From the NCBI GenBank assembly GCA_003669585.1, contig QWOQ01000017.1:124001-188000 (forward strand): a DNA stretch of 64,000 bases, read 5' to 3'. The translations under genes and the position numbers were made by a program. Under the pieces are notes generated by a model. The model had not been told where the DNA came from, did not search any database, and was given only the letters and a program-made list of their open reading frames with translations. The stretch's first letter is position 1. The number at the start of each line of letters is the position of its first letter. Below are positions 7,799 to 17,638 of this stretch, piece by piece. The stretch comes from Planctomycetota bacterium (GTDB lineage: Bacteria > Planctomycetota > Planctomycetia > Pirellulales > UBA1268).

Positions 7799-8887
7799 TC
7801 AATTCTTCGGCACGCCCAAACAAATTCGAAATCCATCGCGAGAATCGGAATAACTCGGGCCCTGAAGTCCTAGGCGAACGGCGCAGCGTGCATTTCCGGG
7901 AACATCAAAATAGTTGCCGCCGCGACATACAGGTCGCGGATTTGTTTTGACAACATAGACATCCTCATGACCTCCCTTCGGATCAAAGTGATCGAGGACA
8001 ACTTCCCACACACCGCCACACATGTCTGCCATCCCAAAACCATTGCGGCCTTTTTCTCCATACTGATCCACCGGTGACACAAAGGCAAAACCATCGCTCC
8101 AAGGCGCGTTGGCCAACGGCCAAATCTTGTTCCGACCTGGTAAAAAATCGACGGCAGAAATATTGAACCTGCCTTCGCCGTCTTTGAGATCGTCTCCCCA
8201 CCAAAAAAAAGTGCTTTCAAGTCCACCTCGACACGCATACTCCCACTCTGCTTCCGTCGGCAGGCGGTATTCAAGCCCCTCAGACAGTCGGCCCATCTGA
8301 CGTTCTTTCATCGTCAACCACTTTCCAAATGCCATACCGTCATTCCAGCTCACACAAACAACCGGATAGATGCTTTGTAATGGGAATCCAAAATTTGGAT
8401 CCCGCCAACTTTTACCTTCTATCGATATCCAAGGATGCGGCGGCGCCTTTGCTGTGATCGTCCATTCAGGATCAAAACATTGCGTTTTGCCACCAGGCTT
8501 CTCTGCGTCGCTGACGTAACCGCTCTCCTCTATAAAGCGTCGAAATTGTCCGACGCTGACTTCGGTGCGACCCATCCAGAAACCATCCTTGACTCGCATG
8601 CTTCGCGGCTTTTCACCTTCATACGACTCACGTTCGCCTCCTGGGGTAGCGCCCCCTTCGATTCCAGTTGCCCAAGCTTTTTCTGCGGGCGTACTTCCCA
8701 TTTTGAATTCACCGGGCGGAATGTACACCACTTCAAGGCTCACCTCATGCCCCAAGTCAACCTGAAGTGTCGTTCCCTGCGCGGGCTGCTTCTCAGCAGG
8801 CGCTGCATGAGCAGGAACCATTTCTTCCACCATGATCGCGATCAATGCTGCCAACACAAAAGCGAAATCGGTGGTTGCAATTTTCAC
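7799..8887 (-). CDS. Exported SUMF1 (formylglycine-generating enzyme-like) domain protein
   Basis: 362 residues from GTG 8887, which has AAGGAG 8 bases upstream and gives a start VKIATTDFAFVLAALIAIM, a signal peptide ending in AHA; the longer frame to 9031 lacks these. The body is one SUMF1 domain: IPPGEFKMGS, WMGRTEVSVGQFRRFI, PVVCVSWNDGMAFGKWL, YRLPTEAEWEYACRGG, MCGGVWEVVLD, CRGGNYFDVPGNARCAVR and DGFRICLG. The Cys pair that true aerobic FGE uses (in a SYLCHDSYC-type motif) is not conserved: the segment is NYFDVPGN. It is therefore unlikely to activate sulfatases; a binding or structural role outside the cytoplasm is more likely. Confidence 0.85.
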   Translation of the reverse strand: MKIATTDFAFVLAALIAIMVEEMVPAHAAPAEKQPAQGTTLQVDLGHEVSLEVVYIPPGEFKMGSTPAEKAWATGIEGGATPGGERESYEGEKPRSMRVKDGFWMGRTEVSVGQFRRFIEESGYVSDAEKPGGKTQCFDPEWTITAKAPPHPWISIEGKSWRDPNFGFPLQSIYPVVCVSWNDGMAFGKWLTMKERQMGRLSEGLEYRLPTEAEWEYACRGGLESTFFWWGDDLKDGEGRFNISAVDFLPGRNKIWPLANAPWSDGFAFVSPVDQYGEKGRNGFGMADMCGGVWEVVLDHFDPKGGHEDVYVVKTNPRPVCRGGNYFDVPGNARCAVRLGLQGPSYSDSRDGFRICLGVPKN

Positions 8888-9023
8888 GGGGTGCACTCCT
8901 TTAAAAAATAGTAACTGTTCGCTCACTGTATCGCCTAATAATTTTCCATCCAGACAATGCCTGCGAGTCACTGACGGCCGTGGAATCAACTCGACAGAAA
9001 AAACTTTTTGCTGAAATACATTT

Positions 9024-10838
9024 TCACTCACCAGCGGGTTCTGGAATCATGAGACTGATAAGTATCTGCCCGGCTGTTATTTTCAGAGATACCTCCGGCA
9101 CACAAACGGTCAGTAGCTTAGCGACAGGGTCGATCACAAAGAGAGGAATTGCTTGTGTTCCATGCAGCGACACAAAGTCGGCATACGTGAATTCCTTCGT
9201 CAGCTTGGTTTGCTTGATCACCGCCCCCGCCTCAAATCGCTGGTCGAGGACCTCGTAATTCAGTCCCGTGGCAAATAAAATTCTGCCGTGAACTCTGAGT
9301 GAACCAACTTCGACCTGCCCCTCGGAGCGTATCGGTGAAAGTTGATAGACCTCCGAACTACCAAAAACTTCTCGGAAACGCATGGACACCAGAGCATTCA
9401 CTTCATCGCTGGAAGTCAGTGCCAAAAATCTTCCTAAACCGCCAAAATCGACATTTTTAATCGTATCTTCGTCGAGTAAATCAACTGTTTGTGCGGTGAG
9501 CCCTTCCATTCGGGCAACGTTTCCATCAACCCGATTGCTGTCGAGCAACACAACGCGAAAATTTGCCGACTGCAAGGCATGGGCAATGGCTCGCGCACCA
9601 GGATGAGCGCTCGCAATCAGCACCCCCTGCGGATTCGTGACCGCTAATCCAAGTCGTCGAGCGAGTGGGAATGCCGTCAAGCTGTAGACCGATACTGTAC
9701 CTACGATCACAACAAACACTGCTGGCACCAGATCGTGCCCCTGATCACCAAGTCGAATAGCAAAGACCGATGCAACGGCAGCTGCAACGATTCCACGTGG
9801 CGCAAACCAGCTCAGAAAAACGCGTTCCTGCCACGTGAGATTCGAACCCACACTCGAGAGCCAGACTGCAACAGGTCGCACAATGAGGATCACAAATAGA
9901 ACAAAAGCAACACCTCGCCATCCCAGCGACGTTAAGTTTTCAAGCTTGAGTCTTGCTGAAAGAATAATAAAGAGGCCGGAAATCAGAAGCACGGTCAAAT
10001 TTTCTTTAAACTCTACAAAACGACTGATCGCCACTCGCTTCTGATTGGCCAGAAGAACACCCATCACCGTAACGGCGAGCATTCCCGATTCGCGGCACCA
10101 GATATTTGCGATGGTAAACGCAGCCACAACCATGGCTAGAAGTGCCGGGCTATGCAGTCGATCCGGCAGCCAAAATCGTTGCAGGGCCAACACCACCACG
10201 CCCGCTGCGAAAGACCCACAGATCAGACCAACAGCCGTTGTTTCCAATAATCCGACGAACGCGATCAGAAGTGAAAAATCAAACTGCAGTGCCCCCATCG
10301 CGTGCTGTGAATGAAAGAAATCGTAAACCAAAACAGCCAGCGTAGCGCCAATGGGGTCGATCACAATACCTTCCCACTGGGCGATCGGGCCTATTTTCCC
10401 AATGGGTCGAATAAGCCGCAGCATTGGGCCGATGACCGTTGGCCCAGTCACAATCAGTATGCTGCCGCAAAGGAGCGCCAGCCTTGGAGGCATTCCGAGA
10501 ATTTTCCAAGCGGCCAGCGTCGTCAGAAGCCAAGTCGTTGCTATACCGATCGTCAGAAGTCCTACCAGCACGCGGCCGATCTGTCGTAACTCGTCGAGCT
10601 TGAGACTCAAGCCACCTTCAAAAAGAATAATGGCGACCGATAAAGAAATAACAGGAAACAACAGGCCTTCGAAAATGCGGTCCGGTTCTATCGAGTGCGT
10701 GATCGGTCCGGCAATGAAGCCGATCAAGAGCAACAGCAAAATCGAGGGAACCCGCAGCCGAGCCGCGATGCACTGGCCACCAATTCCCAGCACAATGATT
10801 CCGGCAAGTCCAATGAGATTCTGTTCTATTTCACTCAT
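9024..10838 (-). CDS. CPA1-type Na+(K+)/H+ antiporter with C-terminal nucleotide-binding domain
   Basis: 604 residues from ATG 10838 (MSEIEQNLIGLAG); an ATG at 10901 would add 21 residues. Residues 1-~400 have about 12 hydrophobic segments, with LFEGGLSLKLDEL, GPTVIGPMLRLIRPIG and WFAPRGIVAAAVASVFA, all typical of NhaP/CPA1 exchangers. Residues ~400-530 form a Rossmann-like TrkA-N/RCK domain (HPGARAIAHALQSANF, then VVLLDSN), and a TrkA-C-like tail follows. It probably exchanges cations for protons across the inner membrane, gated by a nucleotide or by voltage. It is followed closely by the SUMF1 gene. The ion specificity is open. Confidence 0.88.
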   Translation of the reverse strand: MSEIEQNLIGLAGIIVLGIGGQCIAARLRVPSILLLLLIGFIAGPITHSIEPDRIFEGLLFPVISLSVAIILFEGGLSLKLDELRQIGRVLVGLLTIGIATTWLLTTLAAWKILGMPPRLALLCGSILIVTGPTVIGPMLRLIRPIGKIGPIAQWEGIVIDPIGATLAVLVYDFFHSQHAMGALQFDFSLLIAFVGLLETTAVGLICGSFAAGVVVLALQRFWLPDRLHSPALLAMVVAAFTIANIWCRESGMLAVTVMGVLLANQKRVAISRFVEFKENLTVLLISGLFIILSARLKLENLTSLGWRGVAFVLFVILIVRPVAVWLSSVGSNLTWQERVFLSWFAPRGIVAAAVASVFAIRLGDQGHDLVPAVFVVIVGTVSVYSLTAFPLARRLGLAVTNPQGVLIASAHPGARAIAHALQSANFRVVLLDSNRVDGNVARMEGLTAQTVDLLDEDTIKNVDFGGLGRFLALTSSDEVNALVSMRFREVFGSSEVYQLSPIRSEGQVEVGSLRVHGRILFATGLNYEVLDQRFEAGAVIKQTKLTKEFTYADFVSLHGTQAIPLFVIDPVAKLLTVCVPEVSLKITAGQILISLMIPEPAGE

Positions 10839-11196
10839 AGCACTGCGTAGATCGGAGGATTTCGGGAATGGAGAACCTACTGAGACTTCCGGCGACGACA
10901 TTTTCAAGTATGGTCGTAGCGTAGCGAGAAAAGACGATTCCTATGATAGTTCGCAAGCACTTCTTTGCGATGCCGCCTCCTGCGATGCGAACAATACTTC
11001 ACTCTTGTTGAGCTCTAAATCTTACTCGCCAGCAGTCGGCACGGTTTTCATTGCCATTGTTCTCCGTTTGCGTCTGCTTTGAACGCAGCCTTAGAATTTT
11101 TCCCCGGAGAACGTAGCTGGGAGTTTTTCGTTCAATGTCTTTGCCTCAAGACAGAGACTTTCGCTGTCTCTTCAAATGAATTCGGGGAAATATTTC
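10839..11196. other. Divergent intergenic region, antiporter / DUF1559 gene
   Basis: About 360 bp between divergently transcribed genes. No open frame here looks real. A short perfect hairpin (AGAGAC 11153-11158 with GTCTCT 11166-11171) lies 25 bp before the DUF1559 start and may lie in its leader. I see no convincing promoter hexamers. Confidence 0.4.
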
Positions 11197-12159
11197 ATGA
11201 AATTATCTTTTCGGTTCGTTTTGCATACTGATCGTCCACGAGGTTTTACGCTTGTTGAGTTGCTTGTGGTCATTGCGATCATTGGTGTCTTGGTTGGGCT
11301 CTTGTTGCCTGCTGTTCAAACGGCTCGCGAAGCGGCAAGACGCAGCAGCTGTTCGAGCAATTTTGCGCAGGTTGGCAAAGGACTTCTCAACTATGAAAGT
11401 GCGAGAATGTCATTCCCCATGGGCAGCAAGGGAAACAACGTTGGGCTTCCTAACTGGCGGGTTCATGTGATGCCATTCATGGAAATGACTGAGATTTACG
11501 AACAGATCACAATGACCAATGTATTTGCAAGCACTGTTCTTCTTGGAAAATTTCCACAGTGGTGGTGCCCGTCGAGTGATCTCAAGATGAATCCCACAGA
11601 CTGGTCAACTTGGTTCACCAACCCCGGTCATTTTGTCCCCGCATTCATTGGAATTGCGGGGGCCGCTCCTGATCCTGCCGGAAGAACAACGATGAACTTC
11701 AATTCTAACTATGGTGGAATTTGGTGTGGCAATGGAATGCTCGTACCGAATGAAACCATGCGGCCTGCGGATTGCACCGACGGAACATCCAACGTCATCA
11801 TCGCCGGCGAACAGTCGGCACCAGTTCCCTTGGTCAGCGGGGCCGATCTTCGTAATCGATACTACACGCCGTGGGGCGGGGTGACGTGGTCGACTCCGGT
11901 AAGCACCACCAATGGAGGTTCTACCGACTCTTGGGGCATGGGAATCACTGGGGTTCGTTACAAAATAAATCCTATTTCTGCAGCTGCGGGCGCAAACGCT
12001 CCCTACGGTGCGAACACCGCGCTCACGTCACGGCATGCCGGCGGGATGAACGCCCTCCGCGCGGATGGCTCCACTTCGTTCGTTTCCGAAAGCATCGATT
12101 TTCTGAATTTTCAAAAACAATGCGTTCGAGACGATGGGCAAGTAACCTCTGAACAATAA
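11197..12159 (+). CDS. DUF1559 family type IV pilin-like protein
   Basis: 320 residues from ATG 11197 (GGGGA about 9 bases upstream); ATG 11176 is also open. The N-terminus has the prepilin cleavage/methylation motif [20 protein letters not shown], followed by [18 protein letters not shown], the signature of the planctomycete DUF1559 family. A large extracytoplasmic domain follows with [12 protein letters not shown] and ends in [15 protein letters not shown]. The prepilin peptidase would cut after the Gly of RGF. These proteins are highly multiplied in planctomycetes; their exact roles are unknown. It is followed by a small lipoprotein gene, a common pairing. Confidence 0.93.
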   Translation: MKLSFRFVLHTDRPRGFTLVELLVVIAIIGVLVGLLLPAVQTAREAARRSSCSSNFAQVGKGLLNYESARMSFPMGSKGNNVGLPNWRVHVMPFMEMTEIYEQITMTNVFASTVLLGKFPQWWCPSSDLKMNPTDWSTWFTNPGHFVPAFIGIAGAAPDPAGRTTMNFNSNYGGIWCGNGMLVPNETMRPADCTDGTSNVIIAGEQSAPVPLVSGADLRNRYYTPWGGVTWSTPVSTTNGGSTDSWGMGITGVRYKINPISAAAGANAPYGANTALTSRHAGGMNALRADGSTSFVSESIDFLNFQKQCVRDDGQVTSEQ

Positions 12160-12213
12160 TTGCATCACTCTCTACTTTGAAAAATCCTTACTCTTGAACC
12201 GAGGAGTTCTGTT

Positions 12214-12612
12214 GTGTCTCGCATCGCCATTGGTTCTGTATTGTCGTGTGTCATTTTCCTTGCCATCGGCTGCGGACCCACCGTCAAGACGGGAAGTGTT
12301 TCAGGAACAGTGACACAAAGTGGCCAATTTGTATCGAATGTGGATGTAACATTCTCCATGATGAATCAGGGAATTGCTGCAACGGCTCGAACCGATACAG
12401 CAGGGGCGTACGAGATTCCAAACATTCTGACCCCGGGTCACTACAGTGTTTTTCTCACTCCGGCACCCCCAGAGCCCACGGCTCCAGGGTCTGGAAAGAG
12501 CGTGCCGGTCACCACCACGCTTCCCGCTTTGTACGCTCTTTCAAATACGACTCCGCTTCAGTGTGACGTGGTTCAGGGGTCCAACCTTTTTCCGATTGTC
12601 ATTGAAAAATAG
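12214..12612 (+). CDS. Small lipoprotein with carboxypeptidase regulatory-like fold
   Basis: 132 residues starting at GTG 12214 with GAGGAG about 8 bases upstream. The signal peptide ends in a lipobox FLAIGC, so Cys 20 would be lipidated. The mature part is a single Ig-like beta domain: GSVSGTVTQSGQFVSNVDVT, then TDTAGAYEIPNILTPGHYSV, which is the CarboxypepD_reg pattern. It lies 54 bp after the DUF1559 gene and is likely co-transcribed, so it may be an envelope partner of the pseudopilin; that is inference. Confidence 0.82.
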   Translation: MSRIAIGSVLSCVIFLAIGCGPTVKTGSVSGTVTQSGQFVSNVDVTFSMMNQGIAATARTDTAGAYEIPNILTPGHYSVFLTPAPPEPTAPGSGKSVPVTTTLPALYALSNTTPLQCDVVQGSNLFPIVIEK

Positions 12613-12712
12613 CGCCGCTACGCATCAAGGGGTGGCGACAACCATTTGTCGGATGTATCAACTGTGACAATGTCGTCCAGAGTGATTGTTTTTTAGAATA
12701 GAAATTATTTGT

Positions 12713-13567
12713 ATGTATCAACTTTTCAAAACAGTATTCATTGGAGTGATCTTTTCGACTGGGTTGCTGGCAGCCCCGCTCGATGCAATCGACGTCAAGC
12801 CGGACGTTGTCTACGGACACAAGGATGGCATGGCGCTGAGCTATGACGTTTTCAAGCCGCGGAAAAACTCCAATGGAGTGGGGCTTTTATTCATGATCAG
12901 TGGTGGCTGGGTTTCACAATGGACCCCACCTGAAGTGGCCGTCGGATTTTTTAAGCCATTTTTAAATGCTGGGTACACCGTGATCACAGTTCGCCATGGC
13001 AGCAGTCCGCGGTATGTCATTCCTGAGATTGCGCAAGACGTGAGATTAGCCCTGAAGCATGTCCATGAAAACGCTGAAGAACTCGGCATTGATTCCACGC
13101 GCATTGGAATCTTTGGATTCAGTGCCGGTGGTCATCTCTCTCTTCTGTTAGGCACTACGACGAATGACCACGGCGATGCAAAGACCCCTCGTGTTGCAGC
13201 CGTTGCGGCTGTTTTTCCTCCAACCGATCTGCATCCCTATGTTGAATTAACCAATCCGCTTCGAGAGCGATTTCCGGCACTCAAATTTGACGCATCCAAA
13301 GTCGATCTCTATTCGCCTCTTTTGCAAGTGACTCAAGACGATGCCCCGACGCTGCTGGTACACGGCGACAAGGATGAATTGGTTCCTCTGTGGCACAGCG
13401 AAAAGATTTGCGATGCGTTTACCGAGGCGCACGTTGATCACGAACTTCTCGTAATCAAGGGCGCCGCACACGGATTTGACGCGGATGGAAACAAACGGAT
13501 GTTTGAGGCGATGATACGATGGTTTGACACTCATCTTACCACAATGAAAAGTGTTCCTGCTCTCTAG
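12713..13567 (+). CDS. Exported alpha/beta hydrolase (BD-FAE/prolyl oligopeptidase-like esterase)
   Basis: 284 residues from ATG 12713. A signal peptide covers the first ~20 residues. The hydrolase fold shows an oxyanion turn ISGGW, the nucleophile elbow GFSAGGH, the acid in VHGDKDELVP and the His in KGAAHGFD, a complete triad. Similar short esterases act on acylated sugars or peptides; the substrate here is unknown. It precedes the DUF1549/DUF1553 gene by 130 bp on the same strand. No good Shine-Dalgarno is seen. Confidence 0.85.
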   Translation: MYQLFKTVFIGVIFSTGLLAAPLDAIDVKPDVVYGHKDGMALSYDVFKPRKNSNGVGLLFMISGGWVSQWTPPEVAVGFFKPFLNAGYTVITVRHGSSPRYVIPEIAQDVRLALKHVHENAEELGIDSTRIGIFGFSAGGHLSLLLGTTTNDHGDAKTPRVAAVAAVFPPTDLHPYVELTNPLRERFPALKFDASKVDLYSPLLQVTQDDAPTLLVHGDKDELVPLWHSEKICDAFTEAHVDHELLVIKGAAHGFDADGNKRMFEAMIRWFDTHLTTMKSVPAL

Positions 13568-13697
13568 AGTTTATGACATCAACCATCAGGGTTTCCTTTC
13601 ACGAGCATGCCTCGCGCGTGACACATGATTTTTCTTGCTCGTTCTGATTCTCCTTTTGATCGCTCCACAATTTATTTTGCTTTGAGTTCTCTCTACG

Positions 13698-16130
13698 ATG
13701 CGACGTTTCTTTATTCTTGCTGCTTGCTGCGGATTATTCGCTCTCCTTGCTGTCGCTGAAGCCGAGGAGGTGCCGATCGACTTTGCTCACGACATTGTTC
13801 CGATTGTGAGAGTGCACTGCGGAAAGTGTCATACCGGCGACGCACGGCAGGGTGGATTTTCAATGAACACTCGCAGTTCTGCTCTCGCGGGTGGCGACTC
13901 CACCACCCCCGGCTTTGTTGCCGGTCAGGCATCGCAGAGCGAAATCATTCGACGGATCATGAGTAGCGATCCTCAGGAACGAATGCCGTCGGAGGGACCA
14001 GCACTGCCGGTTGAGTCCATCGCCTTGCTGCGAAGGTGGATCGATACTCAAGCTCCGTGGACAGAAGGTTTTGCCTTCAAAGGAACTGGTTACGAATCGC
14101 CTCTCACGATTCGCACGATTGAACTTCCTCCTGCACAAAACGGGCGCACGCATCCAATCGACAGAGTTGTCGATGCTTATTGGGAAAAAAATTCCATCGC
14201 AAGACCACGGCCTTCAGATGATCGCACGTTCATGCGTCGCGTTACACTCGATCTTGTCGGGCTCTTGCCGCCGCCGCAGCGGGTCAAGGCCTTTGTAGAA
14301 GACACCAATCCTGCCAAGCGTGCAGTGCTTGTGCGAGAGATCCTCGCTCAGAACCTCGACTACGCCGAACACTGGATGACGTTTTGGAATGATCTTCTCC
14401 GAAATGACTACTCCGGAACCGGCTTCATCACCGGCGGTCGCAGGCAGATCACAACCTGGCTTCACCGCTCCTTACTGGACAATATGCCCTATGACGGGTT
14501 TGTACGACATCTCGTCTCACCCATCGATGAGTCGCGCGGATTCATCGATGGCATTGTCTGGCGAGGAGAAGTCAACGCCAGCCAAATCGTTCCGATTCAG
14601 TTTGCTCAAAACATCAGTCAGACATTTCTTGGAATTAATCTCAAATGTGCGAGCTGTCATGACAGTTTCATCGATCGCTGGACGCTTCAGCAGACGTATG
14701 ATCTTGCCGCTATTTATTCAAATTCTCCACTCGAGCTTCATCGTTGTGACAAGGCTACCGGTTCCAAGGCGACGCCCCGTTGGCTCTTCGAGGAGATTGG
14801 CCGAGTTGATCCTGACGCTTCGCCACACGTGCGCCTTGAGCAACTTGCAAACCTGATGACGAGTCCTGATAACGGCTGGCTTTCTCGAACCATTGTCAAT
14901 CGACTCTGGCATCGACTGATGGGCCGCGGATTCGTTCATCCGGTTGACTCGATGCGAAACAGGCCTTGGAACGAAGACCTTCTCGAACTCCTTTCCCAAC
15001 ATCTGATTGAACATGCATGGGATCTCAAAAGCGTTCTTGAGTTCATTGTCACCTCGGAAACCTACGCCGCTTGCACGCCACCTGTTTTCGATCAAGCACA
15101 AAACGCCGATTTTATTTTCATGGGCCCGCTGCCAAAGCGCATGACGAGTGAACAGTTTACGGACGCGGTGTGGATGCTCACCGGCACGGCGCCGCTGAAA
15201 CCTGATGCCGAAGTTGTACGGATCAAACGCGACAAGGCTTTGCCGGCACTTCGACCCATCGAGGCTCTCTGGATCTGGTCAAATGCGTTGGCAGCGTCTG
15301 ACCCCGGAGAGAAACTGGCGTTTCACAAACAATTTACGTTACCGGCTGCGGTATCACATGCCGCAGTAGTTTCAACATGCGATAATGAACACACGCTCTT
15401 CTTGAATGGAAAGCGAATCTGCGCTGGCTCGGAGTGGTCTGTTCCGGTTGGCGAATTGGTAACAACCGAATTGGTTCATGGCACAAACGATGTCACCGTT
15501 GTCGCTGCGAATGGCGTTGCTGGTGGACCTGCTGCCTTGAAAGTGGAGTTTCACGGAAGGCTGATTGATGGCAGCGAATTCAATGTTCACACAGATGATT
15601 CATGGGAGTGGACAACAGCGATCCCCAATGCAAATGGACGTTTTCCAAAAGACCACGAACCTGGCGACTGGAAAAAAGCATCTGTGATCACGAATCAAAA
15701 TGTTTGGGCTGGTGCGAGCCGAGCCTTCGATACTCGACTCGCCGGCATCACTGTCGATGGACCGATGCCGATGGTGCGGGCGGTGCTCATGAAGGGCACA
15801 TCGTTGATGGCTGCTCTGGGCCGGCCAAACCGCGATCAGGTGGTCACATCCCGTCCTGTCGATTTAACGACTCTTGAAGCCATTCAACTGGCAAACGAAC
15901 CGTCACTGGCAGATGAATTTGCACGAGGTTCCAGACAGATTCTTGACCAACACGGGCCGCAGGCCGATGCTCTTCTCCGTTGGATGTTTGAAGCATCGCT
16001 CTCGAGAAGTCCTACATCCGAAGAGACCGCCTCGGCTCTGGAAATGCTTGGAGAAAAACCAACCGCAGAAAGTATTGCGGACTGCCTTTGGGCGATTGTG
16101 ATGCTTCCAGAGTTTCAATTGATACGGTGA
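13698..16130 (+). CDS. PSCyt1/DUF1549/DUF1553 planctomycete cytochrome protein
   Basis: 810 residues. A signal peptide (to about residue 22) is followed by a PSCyt1 cytochrome c-like module with haem motif CGKCH (residues 41-45) and an axial Met candidate in ERMPSEG. DUF1549 (PSCyt2) follows from about 150, with DRTFMRRVTLDLVGLLPP and a second CASCH motif at 317-321. DUF1553 (PSD1) follows with WLSRTIVNRLWHRLMGRGFV and MTSEQFTDAVWMLTG. An extra beta-rich region lies at about 545-690 within the PSD1 part. The protein is likely extracytoplasmic and haem-binding. It is followed 9 bp later by a DUF1501 gene, its usual partner; the joint function is unknown. Confidence 0.93.
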   Translation: MRRFFILAACCGLFALLAVAEAEEVPIDFAHDIVPIVRVHCGKCHTGDARQGGFSMNTRSSALAGGDSTTPGFVAGQASQSEIIRRIMSSDPQERMPSEGPALPVESIALLRRWIDTQAPWTEGFAFKGTGYESPLTIRTIELPPAQNGRTHPIDRVVDAYWEKNSIARPRPSDDRTFMRRVTLDLVGLLPPPQRVKAFVEDTNPAKRAVLVREILAQNLDYAEHWMTFWNDLLRNDYSGTGFITGGRRQITTWLHRSLLDNMPYDGFVRHLVSPIDESRGFIDGIVWRGEVNASQIVPIQFAQNISQTFLGINLKCASCHDSFIDRWTLQQTYDLAAIYSNSPLELHRCDKATGSKATPRWLFEEIGRVDPDASPHVRLEQLANLMTSPDNGWLSRTIVNRLWHRLMGRGFVHPVDSMRNRPWNEDLLELLSQHLIEHAWDLKSVLEFIVTSETYAACTPPVFDQAQNADFIFMGPLPKRMTSEQFTDAVWMLTGTAPLKPDAEVVRIKRDKALPALRPIEALWIWSNALAASDPGEKLAFHKQFTLPAAVSHAAVVSTCDNEHTLFLNGKRICAGSEWSVPVGELVTTELVHGTNDVTVVAANGVAGGPAALKVEFHGRLIDGSEFNVHTDDSWEWTTAIPNANGRFPKDHEPGDWKKASVITNQNVWAGASRAFDTRLAGITVDGPMPMVRAVLMKGTSLMAALGRPNRDQVVTSRPVDLTTLEAIQLANEPSLADEFARGSRQILDQHGPQADALLRWMFEASLSRSPTSEETASALEMLGEKPTAESIADCLWAIVMLPEFQLIR

Positions 16131-16139
16131 GGTGCCCCA

Positions 16140-17588
16140 GTGCCATTACTTGATGTTCGATCGATCACTTCGCGACGCGAATTCGTGCAGCGTCTTGCCG
16201 CAGCAACGACCGCCACGCTTTTGCTTCCTGAACCCTTTTCAGAGGCAGGCACACAGGAGTCTCTCGTTGTCCATCCGGTGGCAAAAGCCGACTCCATCAT
16301 TGTTCTTTGGATGGCTGGTGGAATGGCTGCGCCCGACACGTTTGATCCGAAGAAATACAAACCTTTTGAAGTTGGTCTGGCCGTTCCTGACGTCATTAGC
16401 ACCTTTCCTTCGATTCCCACGGCAGTTGATGCTGTGCGTATCTGTCAGGGTCTCGAGGAGATTGCGAGCGTCCTTGATCGCGCAACGCTCATTCGTTCGC
16501 ACGTGCAGCCTGATCTGGGAAGCATTCTGCATTCGAGGCATCAATACCACTGGCATACAGGCTATGTTCCACCACAGACGGTAGCCTGCCCGCATATCGG
16601 TGCTTGGATGGCCCGGGTTCTCGGTCCTCGCAATCCTGTGATGCCGGCGTTTATCAATATCGGACAACGGCTTGAAGGAATCGGTGAAAACGAAGAGATC
16701 AAAGCCTTTACAACCGCTGGCTTCTTTGGCAGCGAGTTTGGGCCAATGAACTTGCCCTTTCCGGAGGAGGCCGCGCGGGCTGTACAGCCTCCCAAGGGAA
16801 TGGATCCGGGACGGTTTTCCAGTCGCTACTCATTCTTCAAAAAACTTGTTCGTAATTCCCCTGCTCGCGATTACATCAGTGACTATCACCAAGAGTCAAT
16901 GCTTCGCAGTCTTGACAATGCACATCGACTTCTAGGAGCAAAGGAACGCGAGGCTTTTGACATCACCCGAGAACCCAACGAAGTTCTTAAACAGTACGAC
17001 ACGGGTCGCTTTGGTCGTGGCTGTCTCCTTGCAAGACGACTGGTAGAAAATGGGGCTCGCTATGTTGAAGTGACGACCGAATACATCCCTTTTGTTCATT
17101 GGGATACTCACGATCGTGGCCACGAAACACTCACCAAACTCAAAAAAGAAATCGACCGACCTATTGCCACGCTTATTCGCGATTTGGAAATTCGCGGCCT
17201 GCTCGATCGCACGCTTGTCGTGATTGCCAGCGAATTTAGCCGTGACATGATCACCGAGGGACAACCCGGCTCCAAGGCTGGTGATCAAGCCAATTCACCA
17301 AAGGATTTTCTGTTGCTGCCCAATCATTACGGTCAGCATCGGCACTTTACCGGTGGCTCAACGGTGGTGATGTTTGGCGGTGGCGTCAAAAAGGGTTTTG
17401 TCTACGGAAAAACTGCAGACGAACGGCCCTGTATGGCAGTGGAACATCCTGTGAGCGTTTCCGACTTGCATGCCACACTTTTTTCGGCGATGGGCATGAG
17501 TCCTAAGACGGTCTTCGATATCGAGGGGAGACCTTTTTATGCCACCGACGACGGAAAAGGAAAACCCATCGATGCCATTTTTTCCTAA
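16140..17588 (+). CDS. DUF1501 family Tat-exported protein
   Basis: 482 residues from GTG 16140, 9 bp after the DUF1549/1553 stop. The N-terminus has a twin-arginine signal: TSRREFVQRLAAATTATLLL. The body is sulfatase/phosphatase-like in layout: WMAGGMAAPDTFDPK, DLGSILHSRHQYHWHTGY, HWDTHDRGHETLTKLKKEID, VVIASEFSRD and VVMFGGGVKKG. DUF1501 proteins belong to the alkaline-phosphatase superfamily by fold, but an enzyme activity is not established. The tight spacing and shared envelope targeting suggest it acts with the upstream cytochrome protein. Confidence 0.92.
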   Translation: MPLLDVRSITSRREFVQRLAAATTATLLLPEPFSEAGTQESLVVHPVAKADSIIVLWMAGGMAAPDTFDPKKYKPFEVGLAVPDVISTFPSIPTAVDAVRICQGLEEIASVLDRATLIRSHVQPDLGSILHSRHQYHWHTGYVPPQTVACPHIGAWMARVLGPRNPVMPAFINIGQRLEGIGENEEIKAFTTAGFFGSEFGPMNLPFPEEAARAVQPPKGMDPGRFSSRYSFFKKLVRNSPARDYISDYHQESMLRSLDNAHRLLGAKEREAFDITREPNEVLKQYDTGRFGRGCLLARRLVENGARYVEVTTEYIPFVHWDTHDRGHETLTKLKKEIDRPIATLIRDLEIRGLLDRTLVVIASEFSRDMITEGQPGSKAGDQANSPKDFLLLPNHYGQHRHFTGGSTVVMFGGGVKKGFVYGKTADERPCMAVEHPVSVSDLHATLFSAMGMSPKTVFDIEGRPFYATDDGKGKPIDAIFS

Positions 17589-17638
17589 CGCGATTCGATT
17601 CTCAATGGGGCGATCGTCAGAACTTTGCATCGCTTGAT

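Noticed and set aside
13570..13660. Imperfect hairpin (TCAC/GTGA with inner GAG/CTC) after the alpha/beta hydrolase gene
   Set aside because: Bulged, short stem and only a weak T-run; not strong enough to call a terminator.
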